Shown piece by piece: positions 34,061-46,680 of a DNA stretch of 64,000 bases (position 1 is its first letter; each line of letters begins with the position of its first letter). Location of the stretch: the NCBI GenBank assembly GCA_911728435.2, contig OU452205.1, positions 8,934,260 to 8,998,259 of the forward strand, in the 5' to 3' direction. A program made the position numbers and the translations under genes. The notes under the pieces were generated by a model. The model saw only the letters and a program-made list of their open reading frames with translations. It searched no databases and had not been told where the DNA came from. The DNA comes from Apoderus coryli. Its lineage: Eukaryota > Arthropoda > Insecta > Coleoptera > Attelabidae.

Positions 34061-35044
34061 ATATGAAGTGGGATAAACATACTACTAGTACAGAAGATCA
34101 ACACAACTACATCCAATATGCAATATCAAATAAATAAATAAATTAATAATAAAAATATTTTTAAAAAAGAAGAAGTTATACTATAAATAAATAAATAATG
34201 CTTTTAAAAAATACATTTCACAATAGACTAAGTTGAAGTATAAGGACTTCCTCATTTAACTCTTATACTAAACAAAAGCAAGCAAATTTATAATACACAT
34301 ACATAACAAATAACCATATCAAGCAAATTTATAATACACCAACAATAATAACATTTTGGGTGTTTGGTCAGTTCTCAAATCCAAAGGTATATGAGATGGC
34401 TAATTATGCACTTATTTTTTTAATCGTTGTGAAAATCATTTTTGAGCATATTATAAAGAACACCTGAACAGATAGTTCTATATAAGAGTAAAAACATATA
34501 CTGTTAACAATTCGTTTGTTTAACAAAAGACAAAATCACCTAGATTAGACGGCCATTGTACGTTCGGTAGGTATCAATGTTGTGCACAGATCCACCAAAT
34601 TTAATTTTAGAATATAACTAACTAGGAATGAGGCGAACAAAGAAACTCTGGATTAATTGGATTCTACTTTGATATTTTCTTCAAATCAAAAAATAGTTTT
34701 TTATACCATTCCTTAAAATAGCCCTCCTTAAATCTACTTACTACTGGAGTAAGTAGAGTAAGGTAGAGGACTAAATAAAAGAATATTAACTTTTTAAAAA
34801 TACGTTTCACGACTCAATTACTGTTTCCTCAGGCACTTAAGTTTAGTTATAATGATTTGAGTTGATAATAAAATAAAATAAAACAATGCAAACCGTGATA
34901 TACGGTGTACATCTAATGGTAGCTATTTCTCAATGGTGTGTTACACACAAATATCCTCCTGCATTTAGTTTACACCTTAATAATACCAATAAAAAAATCA
35001 AATTAATTAAATAAATTTCAAAATTAATATATTGTTCTAAAGAG
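34061..35044. other. No gene seen
   Basis: AT-rich with TAAA-rich runs at about 34128-34195. A direct duplication, agcaaatttataatacac, occurs at about 34278 and 34322. Nothing else is supported. Confidence 0.5.
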
Positions 35045-35130
35045 CATAAAAAGTGCTTTCAAATGATGTACTACTTAACCCCTACTCCTATTTAAGAATT
35101 TGAGGGTTTTGTGCACCCACAGGGTTAAAG
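35045..35130 (+). repeat. Partial copy of the 33.4-kb repeat
   Basis: aaaagtgcttt, aatgatgta, acccctact and acccacagggttaaag align with 33749-33830 and 50848-50935 in the same orientation. Confidence 0.6.
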
Positions 35131-36298
35131 CTGTCGTTTGACAAAACGGCGCTTGGAAAATCATCAACAATATTTAATTTAATTTTATATTTTGCCCAAT
35201 ATTCTTAGAAATACCTGCCCATCTATTTTTATTAGTTTGTTTAATTGTCTATAAAAATGTGTTTTAAAATATTCGACAATTGAAAGTGAAATGTTAATTA
35301 TTAAATGGGTAAATGAATTTTATTAGTCTCTTAGGGTCGAAGCATGCTGAAGAAAAAATGACAAACAAAATTTGTCCATACGTGGTTAACTCAATTACCT
35401 AGGTATTGAAAACAAATTTCAAAATCTTTGCTACATGAGGATGAGGAGGATAAGGTAAGTAAATTATACTAAAATTAACATATCTGACGAATGTAGTGAA
35501 TTTTTTTAACCAGATCACTGAACATTTGCACTTATCTAGTAATATTGTTTTAAAATTTCATTGAAACCTAACTCTAAAGCAAATTTATGAAATAAAAGTT
35601 ATACCACATCTATTCCTAGCCTTAAAAGTTACTAAACTAAATTATATTTTCACATAAAACTAAAATAATTCGTGTTATAAGAAACAGAACAGAATTGCTC
35701 GAATCACTGATTAAAAAATTGCTACTAGACAACCAAATAAGGTAAACAAACGCATTTACAGTACGAAATGAAAAAAGTATATATACCTATATATTTTTAT
35801 ATTAAGTGCAGTCTTTCGTGTACCGTTTTCGAATTTTTTTGGAACATATATTTATACATATAGATAAATCGATTGATAAGGGTTATTTATTTTAACTTTA
35901 TTGAGGTACTGGACCATCAATTTTATAATATGAATTTAATTTACATGCTAGATTACGATAACCTAATCAGACAAAAGTCGCCAGTCAAGTCATAAAGAAA
36001 TAATGTACCCAGTAAAGGCGACGATTCAGATTTAAGAAGTAAACCAAAGTTATTGGGTGATGAATCCTCGAAATAATTTGCTAATTTAGTTTTTGTCAAC
36101 GTCTTCGTTTTGACAAGCCTTGATTAAAACCGAAACAAGTACAATAAATTACTATAGATTTTTGCTTCTATTTTTTGCGGACTCATACACAAACTATTCT
36201 GGTTTATTTGTGAAAACTTCCGTCATTTTTAGTAGGACACATCTCTCACCACGTCATTGCTACCATTTATCAAAAATATAAATTTATCGATCTATCAT
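35131..36298. other. No feature seen
   Basis: AT-rich spacer before the transposase relic. Confidence 0.5.
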
Positions 36299-37364
36299 AA
36301 AGGCTGTTCCAAAATTAACGAAATAATTGAATTTGCCGCCATTTATGCAGTAAAGTGTTGGCAAGCCTAAAAACAAAACAAATCGACAGCTGATAGTTTA
36401 GGATTAGTAAAAATGGAACGTTACACGATACAAGAACGTGTCTTCATTATTGAACAATATTTCAAAAACAATGAAAGCTTGGCGGATGCGATACAAAATA
36501 TGGTCGGAATAGGGTTTTAACTTTTAACTTAATTGAAAAATACCGGGAGACAGGATCCGTTGCAGACGCCAAACACACTGGTCGTCCAAAAACAAGCCGT
36601 TCAAATGTCAATATCGAAGCGTCGTCGACAAGAATTTCAAATTGTAAGAAGCTCTCTACAGCGTATACTCACTAAAGATTTGTGTCACCATGCTTACAAA
36701 ATTCAATTAACACAACAACTGAAGCCTAATGACCATGCACAGAGAGTTTGCAGAATGGATCATTCAGCATTAGCAAATGGATGATGATTTTTAGAGCAAA
36801 ATCATCCTAAGCGACGAAGCACATTTTTACCTTGATGTGTTTGTTAATCGCCAACTGAGAACCCACATGTGATGTCGAAAAATAAATGCATCCACAACAG
36901 GTCACTGTTTGGTGTGGATTTTGGGCTGGAAACATAATTGGACCATACTTTTTTGAAAATGAGACTTGTCAAGCAGAGAATGTTACTAGCGCTCGATATC
37001 GCGACATGATAACACAGTTTATTTGTGGCCAATACGTGGTTTCAACAAGACGGTGTCACATGCAATACAGCCCGTGAAACACTGCAATTACTGCATGAGA
37101 CATTCAGAAGACATCAGAATTGGCCCCCTAGCGAGATCGTGTGATTTAACAGCATTAGATATCTTTTTATGTGGTTATTTAAAATCACAGGTCTATGTCA
37201 AGAAGCCCACAACCACGCGTGCATTAAAGCCGGATATTCAACCGTGTATCAACAAAATTCAGTTACATTTATGCAGCATGGTCATGGAAAATTGCGACAA
37301 ACGAGTGCGTATGTGTATGCAAAGCCGTGAAGGCCATTTGCCCGATGTGTTATTCCATAAATAA
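36299..37364 (+). pseudogene. Tc1/mariner transposase relic
   Basis: Starts at a terminal-repeat-like ggctgttccaaaattaacg (cf. 7440). The first ATG at 36413 begins MERYTIQERVFIIEQYF, the N-terminal helix-turn-helix. Then ISKRRRQEFQIVRSSLQRIL, HAYKIQLTQQLKPNDHAQR, IILSDEAHFYLD (first catalytic Asp), VTVWCGFWAGNIIGPYFFE, ARYRDMITQF, FQQDGVTC (second Asp), DLTALDIFL (third Asp) and SQVYVKKPTT, ending GHLPDVLFHK with TAA at 37362-37364. Nearly full length, but several frameshifts and stops split it, and the 3' terminal repeat is not evident. Same family as 7439-7745. Confidence 0.9.
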
Positions 37365-39289
37365 CCCTATCCTATGTACTGACCTTTATGGTTAAATAAA
37401 AAAACACTCAATCAAAAGACTAAAAACATCCTTTATAATTATTTTGGTTCAGGAAAATAATATGACTATCACATTTACCTCATACTAAGGGTAGCTCGGC
37501 ATACACCATAAAACAACAGTCGTATAAACAATTAAATATTTAAAAATTCTCGGAATGCAATTTTCGTGAACAGTACCAGTGTCCTGGTATCCCCTTTCCT
37601 TTGCACGTTATGGAAGATCTAAACCAGTAAATAGTTAACCAAAGTAAAGTTCATAATAAAAAGACAGGCATTTTGCTGTCTCATCCTACATTAACGCACA
37701 TGGCGAAACTGTTTCCAAAATCTTTCTCTGACCGTCGACTAATATTCTCATAATATAACTCACAATAATTTACTGAATATCCAGATGTTCCATTTAGTGC
37801 CCAAATTGTACACTAAAAGCGAATTGGAGAATAAATTGCCTGTTTATGAAGCGTTTTAGTTTCCACACATTATCATCCAAGTTTGATTTCGAATTATCAG
37901 CGCAGTGAAGAAAATGCATTTATTTTAATTTATAGAAACCCTAGGATCAGGTAAATTCTTAAATCGAGCATGACGAGTCGATTATATGATTAAAAAAATA
38001 ATCAATTCTTCCTCAGAAAATAGCTCAAAAAGTTGAACGGGTGAAAGGTCCATAAACTGTTTAGAATCAGGTTCGGCGCTTGAGAATAATTTGTTTTAGA
38101 CGTAGGGAGATCTGGCTTTTTTGGCTATAGAGTGATGCTCTGGGAAAGATCTGGCTTTTCTGTTTTGTTGCAAAATTTGCCTTCGACTAAGACTCGCATT
38201 TGGCGTCCCGAAAAATTGTCAATAGTAGCCCCAGAATCCATGAGGTGGTTCAACATAAAAAGTGTCAATATCATCAGAATACGAGTACATCATATCGAAC
38301 ACCTCTTTCAATGAAGAACCACGCCTCCGTTTGGTGTGAATAGCGTTATCATAATAAGGTAACGCTGAGAAAAACTACCCTCGTGCAAACTAAATCAAAG
38401 ATTGATATCAAAACAAAATACAATATTTAAAAATGTACATATTTGTAAAGTAAAAATACATTAACTACCTAAAATTTCCCATGTCCTCTATTTTTCAAAG
38501 CGTTATAGTAATGTGGAAATAAATTTGCAGCTTACCCACATGTGCTCATTATCTTGATCAAAACTAAGCATTCGCGCATTCTCACGTGAGCTGTTAATAT
38601 TAATACAGGAAACAATTTTTGAAACGTCCCTTGGCTGTCCTTTTATATGAAATTAAAAACTAATATAATTCGTATCAATTTTGACTCTGGTGACAAAAAT
38701 ATAGTCAAACACTTATGGGTGAAATATATCCTTCTGTATTTGCGACAGATTGAAGGACTGGAATGTAATAGGCGGTATTTAAGATCCGATGTGATGTGAA
38801 AAAAAACATTTTAAACTGTATCGGAATTTATATACCACATTGTACATAATGTAGTGGAGAAACTGAAAGAAACGCAATTTCACTTGATTAGAAAATGTGA
38901 ATATACGTTGTAAGTAGTAGATATAGGTACTTTACACGGCAATTTTATTATTACCCGTAGGTAACTATGATTAGGTATATCATTATCTCAAGTGTGGCAC
39001 AATAAAGACATATAGATTGCCAACAAAAGGAAGTTTCATGACATTTTTTTAATAAAAAGATTACAGTGGATTTGTGTTATATGCATCAATGCAAAAAGTC
39101 GATATCTAAATTAATTATATAATTTATGTATGCTTTGTCATCCTAAGTTTTTTACACTCCAACATAGTCTATCAGGGGCCTTGTCCGTGTGTTTTAAAAT
39201 TAAGGTTTGGAAATTGAATATTTACTGTTTCTGTTTTGTAAGACTATTTTAGTTAATTATGTTTTTTTAAAAATTTATGTTATTTCCTT
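37365..39289. other. No gene recognised
   Basis: The 60-codon frame at 38132-38314 is less AT-rich and open but matches nothing I know. A short duplication (gatctggctttt) occurs at 38108 and 38148. Confidence 0.45.
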
Positions 39290-39330
39290 TTAGGTTGATG
39301 ATGGAGCGTGACTCCGAAACATGTCCCCTT
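39290..39330 (+). ncRNA. Hammerhead-like core, C3 substituted
   Basis: TTGATGA (expected CTGATGA), then T, stem II GGAG/CTCC with loop CGTGA, GAAA (39316-39319), then CATGTC, which gives a 2-bp helix III and a GTC cleavage triplet. Stem I is GG/CC at minimum. The first core base is T where C is required, so activity should be lost unless the stem register differs. It is followed about 35 bases on by atagtggagatgatg, the tail word also seen after other cores. Confidence 0.5.
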
Positions 39331-39625
39331 TCGTAACAAAGGAATCTTAAATACGAAAATACTATAGTGGAGATGATGTATGTATTTTTATTGTAATTAT
39401 ATAATTTAATTAAAGGCATTTTGAGGCCAAGTATGCTTTTAAATCCTTATAAATTTTAGAAAACTAGGTACATATTATATATTTTTTCTCTTGCTATATA
39501 CCTGGTCGTCATATTTTAAAATTTTAAGCTGGGTACACATTTGTGAGCATACACCTTGAGAATACACGCATACCTATACTAGTGTTCTCACCTCTGTCTA
39601 TGTTCAGCCTGGAGTAGTTTAAAAA

Positions 39626-39880
39626 ATGTCGTCATATGAGGATGAAGTGTTCCTACTAAGTTGTATCGTTGTGTTTTTGACAATGTCTAGTTTATTAAAA
39701 AAAGAAAAACCTAAAAAGCAAACAGGCGATTGTGGATTACACAAACGTACATAATATATAAACATCGACGACAATATACTGTCTATTTTGTTAAATGGCT
39801 TGCTGTTAGAAAGGTTATCACGACAATTTAAAAACTTCATCCACATGCCAGCTTTCATGTCTGTCAATTTAAAGAAATAG
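39626..39880 (+). pseudogene. PIF/Harbinger-like protein N-terminus (tentative)
   Basis: Plus strand: MSSYEDEVFLLSCIVVF, then LLKKEKPKKQ and a stop; in the same frame after it comes LLLERLSRQFKNFIHMP. The order (acidic start, hydrophobic LLSC stretch, Lys-rich segment, then FKNF-x-H/R-M-P) resembles the N-terminal part of insect Harbinger (HARBI1/ALP1-like) nucleases. No catalytic DDE region is present. The minus-strand ORF 39619-39885 is its shadow. Confidence 0.4.
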
Positions 39881-39937
39881 TCCATTAAAGTGGAGTTAAT
39901 AGATTATATGTAGGAAATTAATAAGGTCTAATCTCCA

Positions 39938-40030
39938 CGAATAATAATAAAACGTACTTTATTGGTACAAAACCCCAAAAGGCTATTGACCGAAGTCGTT
40001 TAGGTTATTACATTGTGCTAAAGTTCGTGG
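39938..40030 (-). mobile_element. Retroelement 3' tail
   Basis: On the minus strand, ggggttttgtaccaataaag is followed by tacgttttattattattc: an AATAAA box and a short ATT run, like the LINE tails at 13.3 and 25.0 kb. Only about 90 bp is present. Confidence 0.45.
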
Positions 40031-40032
40031 CT

Positions 40033-40077
40033 AACCAGTGATGATGAAGCTTATAGCTTCTAAACATGTCTGGTTTT
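40033..40077 (+). ncRNA. Hammerhead-like motif with intact stems I and II
   Basis: Stem I is AACCA (40033-40037) with TGGTT (40071-40075), perfect. Stem II is GAAGCT/AGCTTC, perfect 6 bp with loop TAT. Helix III is AC/GT within AACATGTC, with a GTC cleavage triplet directly before stem I. Two invariant bases are changed: GTGATGA for CTGATGA and TAAA for GAAA. Structure is retained while the core is mutated, so it is presumably a dead copy. Confidence 0.55.
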
Positions 40078-42149
40078 TAAAGACTTATTTGGAGTAGTTT
40101 ATTAAACTTCCTACATGTTTCATATTTTCAAGAGTATAGATTCCAAAAGAATTAATAAATAAATATAAATCAGAAATAAATAACAAACTCCAGATGTTCG
40201 ATGGAAAAATAAAAGTATTAATTTCCGGTTTATTCTAGTTTATCTAGAGAGTCATTATGGTTCGAGAATCTGGATCCTTGCCTCTTACCCTTCGCTTTCA
40301 GAGGAGTCATAAATTATAAGAAAATGCAAAAGTAGCTGTTTTTCCATTTCACCCTTTCAAACTACGAACGGCCAATTGGAAGATGCACAATCAGCAATTC
40401 TGACCTCCACAACTAAATGAACCCGATGCAGTGGAAGTTGTGTGATATTATTCTTATAATAATAACCAATTAGCATAGAGAAACCAGGGAACCATATTTG
40501 AGTAAATCACACCTCCTTAATAATTAGACTGGGATGATTTTGACTTTCTACATGAATGCAGAGTTTAAGAGAGGGATAACCCTTTTATTATAAATTCTTC
40601 TCCACGTTGAAGTTAGATTTCTAGTTGTCCTAAGTTTTATAATAATTAAAATAATAATTTATTTTGTAAACTCTTCTCAACTTTTTCAACTTTTACTGTT
40701 AATAAACTAAATCTATTTAAACTTGGTATTCGGTGTTTCAATCTTTTAGGTAAGGTCCTTGTTTTCGATGCCCTTATAGTTCACGTTAAACCTAAACGTG
40801 ACAATATCTGTATTTAATTTTGCTGCCACCGTCATTTTTTGTTTTGCTTGTAATAAGAAAAATAATTACTAGAACCCCATAGCACTGGATACTGCTCATG
40901 CCAGTCAATTAACTCAAGACATTTCATTATTCCACTCTGCCACCTTTAGACCCACAGTTTCCAGCAAAGGCTTAAAGAGAACTAAATTGGCGCAATTTGT
41001 ATCAAAAAAATTAACTCGTACACTTCACATACAATGTAATAATGCCCTCAGAGGGCACGCATACTCTAACTGTGTTCTTTGATGAGGGACCAAAAACCGA
41101 CAAGATTTCGTTCGACCCATGTGAGCTCAAAGCCAGCCAGCACACCTTGAGACACACAGCGAACCGGTCGTGGACATTTGCATATTCGTGTATACTTAAA
41201 CCAAGTGTGTACGCAGCTTTAAGTGCTGTTTCTCGTATCATACTATGCTGTAATCCGCTCTCTCTTAGCGCGCGTAAATAAACCTGATTTACGTACTTGC
41301 AATTTTGCTTTATTTGGGTTCATACAAGAAATGTTTAAAAATTGTTGTTTATATTTATATGCTCAGGTTCTGTTGAACTGATTGAAGATATTTCTGGAAT
41401 CAGAAGCTCGGTGTTTGTTTTTAAATTAGAATTGTTTCGGCACGATTTTGTAACTGTCCAAATCGATCCTTGCTAGTTGGTGTTAAGCAGCTACTGAATG
41501 CCGAATCTACACATATATATATCGATAAAGATGTGATTTGGGGCGTAATAACGAAAATATTGATAGTACATCGTAAACTATGGTATGAAAGTAAGCATGG
41601 CAACGATCATTATCTTCGATCAAAGCCGTTAAAGCAGAGAGAAGAGATTTGTTGATGTTCCAAAACATATATACTCAAAAATATTTCTTTGGGGAAATTA
41701 TATATTTTGTTCTAAAAACGATCTATGCCTTGATTTAATATTATGGATATTTCACATCAAGAAATCAATTTTGTCATTTTTGTTGGAGAATTAACAATAT
41801 ATCTAGTTCATTGTACCCAATATATATTCCATACAAAGTCGAAAGCAATGTTTCAAATAATTGTTTTTTTTTTGTGCAAAAAGAATATATGCTCCAAATG
41901 AATATTTAGTTTACTTATTTTAAAAGAAAATATTAGTTAATCCAACAAAATAATAATAAAACCAAATGTTAATATATTTTGGATCAAACAAATATTTTGT
42001 TGGGGTCTAATAAAGACGCCGCCTCGCCGTCTGGTACGCTAACTGCGTAGCACATTTCAACAGAACAACCATAACGGAGCAAGTGTATGTAAAATGACAT
42101 TATTGTGTAGGGTTATTTTGTGCAGGCCATTGTATTGTGGTAAAATAGT
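40078..42149. other. No gene recognised
   Basis: A less AT-rich island at about 41040-41280 is open on both strands for about 75 codons, but neither translation is recognised. The word cacatatatatatcgataa near 41510 is a simple-repeat patch. Possibly an unrecognised transposon. Confidence 0.4.
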
Positions 42150-42375
42150 AATGTAGTGAAAAATATCAAAAATAAGTTTATCGAAAATCTGAATAGGTTA
42201 TTTTTTTGGCCTTTGCATCTATTAGGCAATTCTTCTTTTATCTCAATATTTTTTTTCAATTTGCTTTTCAAGTGAGCAACTATGTGTAGATCGTCCGGGG
42301 TTCGAACCACCAACATACCAGGACAGTCTGCTCAAGTCTAATGTGCTTAACCACTAGACCACCCGCCCCGACTGA
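42150..42375 (-). mobile_element. tRNA-derived SINE
   Basis: On the minus strand, near 42370, GGGTGGTCTAGTGGTTAAGC gives a good A-box (TGGTCTAGTGG), and further on GGTTCGAACCCCGG gives a perfect B-box. The D- and T-arm positions fit, but the acceptor stem does not pair and there is no discriminator end, so it is a SINE head. The AT-rich body follows to about 42150. The overlapping frame 42113-42316 is not a gene. Confidence 0.65.
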
Positions 42376-45300
42376 ATAGGTTATATATGTAAGTATTAAT
42401 CTACACGCTGTGTATAAGACAAATTTCAGGATTAAGTATAGGTATACCCTTTCTTACCATCTTAAAACTATATTCGTATTTGAATTTGTGAAATTAATAA
42501 TACAAAGTTGTTCTTTTATTTTTAGTGTAAATGTTAAATTATGGTGGAGGCGGCGGAAGCCTACGACGATACAATATAAATAATTTTAGATGCGTGAATA
42601 TGTTGGAATACCTAACAGTTTTTCATGGTAGGTTGACAAATTTTTGATTTTTATTTAATATTGACCGCAGTGCTAGAATTTTTTGTGACAAAAATAATTC
42701 ATATGTAATGATAATAATGATTAATAAGTCTGATAATATAGTTACCTGTTTTTAAGTTATAATTAATATTATACTTTAGTATTTGTATATATAAATATGT
42801 AGCACTCGTCATTGGGCATACTCATATTATTCTGCACTTCAATAAGAACGTTGTTTTTTTATTTAGTTAGATTTGTTGTGGGGAGATGTCAGAATTATTA
42901 TGTTTGAAGTTTATGTATTTTTTTTTAATTATGTACCTGTTTTAGTTAATTAATAAATAGCAAAAAATATGACAAAAGTTCTTTTTATTTCCAGTGAAGT
43001 AAAAATTATAATTTAACTGAAAATACATATTGTTAAATGGATATTTATTTGTTTCTTTTGTTTGAATGAACCAAAAAAAAGTTTTAAGAAACAACAGTAG
43101 GTACTTACATTTGGACAAAATTTTTAAGTTATCCCTACGATATATTTTGTTAATATATAACAAATTGAACTTGTCATAGCTATATTACAGTTTTTGTGCT
43201 AACGAAACCTATTGATTGGCTTAAGTATAGGATTTGATTGACATAACTATAAATATCGTTAGTACTGACAAAATGGTTAAGTCACTTTGAGGAAATATTT
43301 TGTTAACTACATCTAATATTGTTTTGATTCTAAAAAATGTTTAATTATCATCGAGCAAAAAAAATCGGTTGCTGGAAAAAAATATTTTGTCGTGTATATA
43401 TAAACAAATAATTTTGTTCATTTAACTTTTTTTTGTCCGATCAACCAATTTCTTCTCTCCGTGTAGAAATCAAAACTACATTTATCCCAAATCGAATGCA
43501 AGGCCCGAAAATATGATTGCCGAAAACTTCTGCTCAAACAATTTGCTTTTCTCAATAAATAAGATGAGTATATTGAAAAAGAAGAATAAGATGGATGCAT
43601 TATTTTCTACCATTATCCCCTATTATTATAGACTTAAAAACGCCCCCTCGCTGATATCTAAGTAATAATAAAAAATAAATTGTAATAAATATTGAAATTC
43701 ACAAAATACACCTAAACGACAAAAAGCGTACATACGAGTATAATTTCAATTATTCCCGTATTATTCGCATGACTCGTGACTATCATAATATAGGTATCGT
43801 ATTCCGATAAGTGTTTTGCATACGAAATAAAATATCTTATAAATTATCTATCTGATAGAAAATTTAATAGCCCAGAATTTTACTGTTTCTAAAGGCATAA
43901 TATCATCTCACAAACCTATTAAAAACGTTTAAGAGATTTTATTATTATGTTAATATAGGACACCCACACTGGCATGTTGCATATTTTATCTTTTAACATA
44001 AATAATTTTCTGCTATAATATAGATACAATAATGTTTAATATAATTTATTATTTCTTTTTACATTTTAAACGTATTGGCTTCTGAATAGGTAGGTACTAT
44101 CATTTGGTGTAAAGCTATCACTATCACAACAATCAAATCTAATTCCTTGAGTAACCCCAATAAACATTTCTTAAGTCAATATCTTATTAGTACCCCTAAA
44201 ATATAAAATTATTTTGTATGTATTTTAAAATTTAAAAATCATTGTAGATTCTCTATCAAAAACAAAATGTATCGAGCTTTTTGGTAAAAGAAAATTTGCC
44301 CTAAAAACATATCGTCGTTTTGTCTTTTTTGCGATTTTCTCTAATAAATAAAACTTTAAATCTAAACCTCGTTTATAGGATTTTTGGAAAATTTTGATAA
44401 GCATACAGGAGGATCATTAATACTGCACTAATTTTGTTAAATATCCAATTATTAATTATTGCCTTCAAAGTAATAACATACCAATGAATTGTTAAATAGT
44501 GCTGAAATAGAGAAAAATAAAACATATTCAGCCGCCTGCAAAACGACGCCCTGTATTTCAGAAAATTTTCGATGCATTTGGAGGACTGACGCAACTTAAA
44601 AATTTGTAGTGAACAGAGTAAAATCCAAAAGATATAAAATTCTATTTCTTAAATTAATCCATGAGGAAGAGCGCGATGTCTGCATGTCATTGAATTGAAT
44701 TTTTGAAACTAACTTTAGCGGTTTTCCAGAATTTTTGAAAAAACAATAATTTGCGATTTTAGTTTTTATATATTTCTGACATTATTTTTACAGATATGAA
44801 AAAATTAAAAGCATTCTCTCATTGTTATTTTTTCAGGAGGAAAAGATAGCGTTTACAAAAAAAGTTATCATATTACTACCGGATTTTAATGCCCATTGCT
44901 TCGAAATTTGTGGGTTTTTAGGAAATCTAAACATATATAATATGTGTTTGTTAAGCTGTTGGAAAAGTTATAGAGGCTGCACTTATTGCGACGTTTTTTT
45001 AGCACACACATATTTAATATTAAATAATTATTTAGGCACTCAATATTTTTTAAATCAATTAAAACCGATATTTCGAAACACACAGTTAAAGTTGGCAAAA
45101 CCTCGTATCAAAACTAACTTGAAAAACAATACAAATAAATAACTTTATTGTCTAACAGGTGCAAAAAATATATTATCACTTCAACGACACCGATTCTTTC
45201 AACCATAGATGAACGAAATAAATTAATATTCTTAACCTTGACAGGGAACAAGAACTACCCTCATAGATAAAAAAAAACTTCTCATTACCTATTACCGCGT

Positions 45301-46204
45301 ACAAATTTTACAATGCCCTGTACATTATCTCTCTTTCTCTCTCTCCCCCTTTATCTCTCTCTCTGTCTGTCTTGCCCTATCGAGTACAGTACGTGCTTGC
45401 TATCGAGTACATTACAGTGTTTTAATTTATAGACAGGCGTTGCTCATCTATGTTTGTTCGTCTATGGTCGTAGATATAAAAAGGGGTTTAAAATATTGTG
45501 TGTTATTATTGTATTGGTAATATTCTGATACGGAACACGTGAAGCCACCTTTTGATATACCAACAAATATTAAATTTTCAGCTAAATAATTTAAAAATAC
45601 GAAGCGAAATATAAATTCAGAAATATTTTGACTGTATTCACAATAAATTTCGTTGCCGATTTATTCAATTTCTGAGAGCCTTCTACCACCTGTTGCAGTT
45701 TCCGATATAGGTATAGTGATATAAACGCATTAAATATATATCAACATATTATCTTGATCGGTGTGTGCACTTACAAAAAGTATCCATTAGCGTAGCATAA
45801 CGTAAATAACACAATCACAAATAAATTATTATGCAAACTCGTATTATTATAATCTTCCAAAATAGTATCCATATCAGACATGCTTATGTAGCGTTTTCCA
45901 TATTTTTAACCAATGGAATAACTGGTGCTTACCCAGATGTTCCATAATAAACCCTTCGTCAATACTAATTTAAGGAGTTAATCTATTATTATGCAACATA
46001 GAATGATCGAAACTATACTTGTGGATAAATCCTGCGTCCACTTTAACTAGCTAATGCTTCGATGATCATCCTGTGAGTTTTAACAGAGCAACTTTGTGTG
46101 AACGCGGTTAAACTGAAACTGAACCTATTGCTGTGTAGGTGCCTTATATACCCTCAACACAATTCTAGTTTCTAAGAGAGCCATTATTTATATTATGTAC
46201 TCAA
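42376..46204. other. No gene recognised; CT-rich patch
   Basis: Long AT-rich stretch. The frame at 44822-45142 (106 codons) is open, but so is its antisense, and no motif is visible. A CT-rich microsatellite (CTCTCT, TCTGTCTG units) lies at 45326-45372, followed by a duplicated ctatcgagtaca word at about 45378 and 45402. Confidence 0.45.
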
Positions 46205-46287
46205 TTGCGAGTGTATAATGCTATTCTAGTTCCTACTCTTACAACACAAGTTGCGAGGGTATAATGCTATTCTAGTTCCTACTCTTA
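46205..46287 (+). repeat. 37-bp tandem duplication at a LINE edge
   Basis: A 37-base unit starting ttgcgag and ending tactctta occurs at 46205-46241 and again at 46251-46287, with one mismatch and a 9-base spacer. The second copy is in frame with the LINE RT relic, so the duplication involves LINE coding sequence. Confidence 0.85.
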
Positions 46288-46680
46288 TGTATAGCTGTGA
46301 GTCTTGGGCCACTTATCAGAGGCATTTAAAAACCATCGAGAAGTACCATCAACGATGTCTCATAAGAATTCTTGGAATAAAATGGCAGGACCGACGAGCA
46401 AACATCAGCATTCTGGAGGAAGCAGAATCAACTAGCATTGAGGCGATGATTGTGAGACGTAATCCGCATGCTAACGGAACGCCTTTCAAAGAGAATCAGG
46501 GAGGGCAGCAAAAGAGGTACAATGATGTTCTTAAGACCAACATAAAGAAGTGTGGCTTAGATGTGACGAGCAACTGGGAGCAGATCGGCTATGATTAAAC
46601 TCGTTATGCCAGCGTTTCAGAGTGCCCAAGGATAAGGCTTCACCGCCAATCGTGGAAATTAATTGATCGATACATTGCCG
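46251..46680 (+). pseudogene. LINE RT C-terminus relic
   Basis: ILVPTLMYSCESWATYQRH, KTIEKYHQRCLIRILGIKW and QDRRANISILEEA, then a deletion to GGQQKRYNDVLKTNIKKCGL and SNWEQIGYD, stop at 46598. In another frame the sequence continues with blocks like RLHRQSWKLI. This is the conserved C-terminal region of RT proteins of CR1/RTE-type insect LINEs: the LPTLLYGSE-W block, then the Q-KRY-D segment. About 25 residues are missing after SIEAM. Confidence 0.85.

Noticed and set aside
34806..34850. Another hammerhead-like core on the minus strand (CTGAGGA ... GAAACGT)
   Set aside because: Both boxes are present at about the right distance, but stem II has no convincing pairing and stem I is absent. 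Kept as a possible dead copy only.
36085..36150. ccgaaacaagtac preceded by cttgatta as a hammerhead
   Set aside because: The core is two bases off and there is no stem II.
41011..41281. Overlapping ORFs on both strands in a less AT-rich island
   Set aside because: Neither translation is recognisable and both are open, so coding direction cannot be decided. Noted as an unexplained island, not a gene.
42285..42375. A tRNA gene on the minus strand
   Set aside because: A and B boxes are good, but the acceptor stem does not pair and the 3' part continues into a repeat body; a SINE is the better call.
44822..45142. 106-codon ORF as a gene
   Set aside because: The antisense is open over the same span, there is no domain or splice context, and AT-rich sequence of this length gives such frames by chance.
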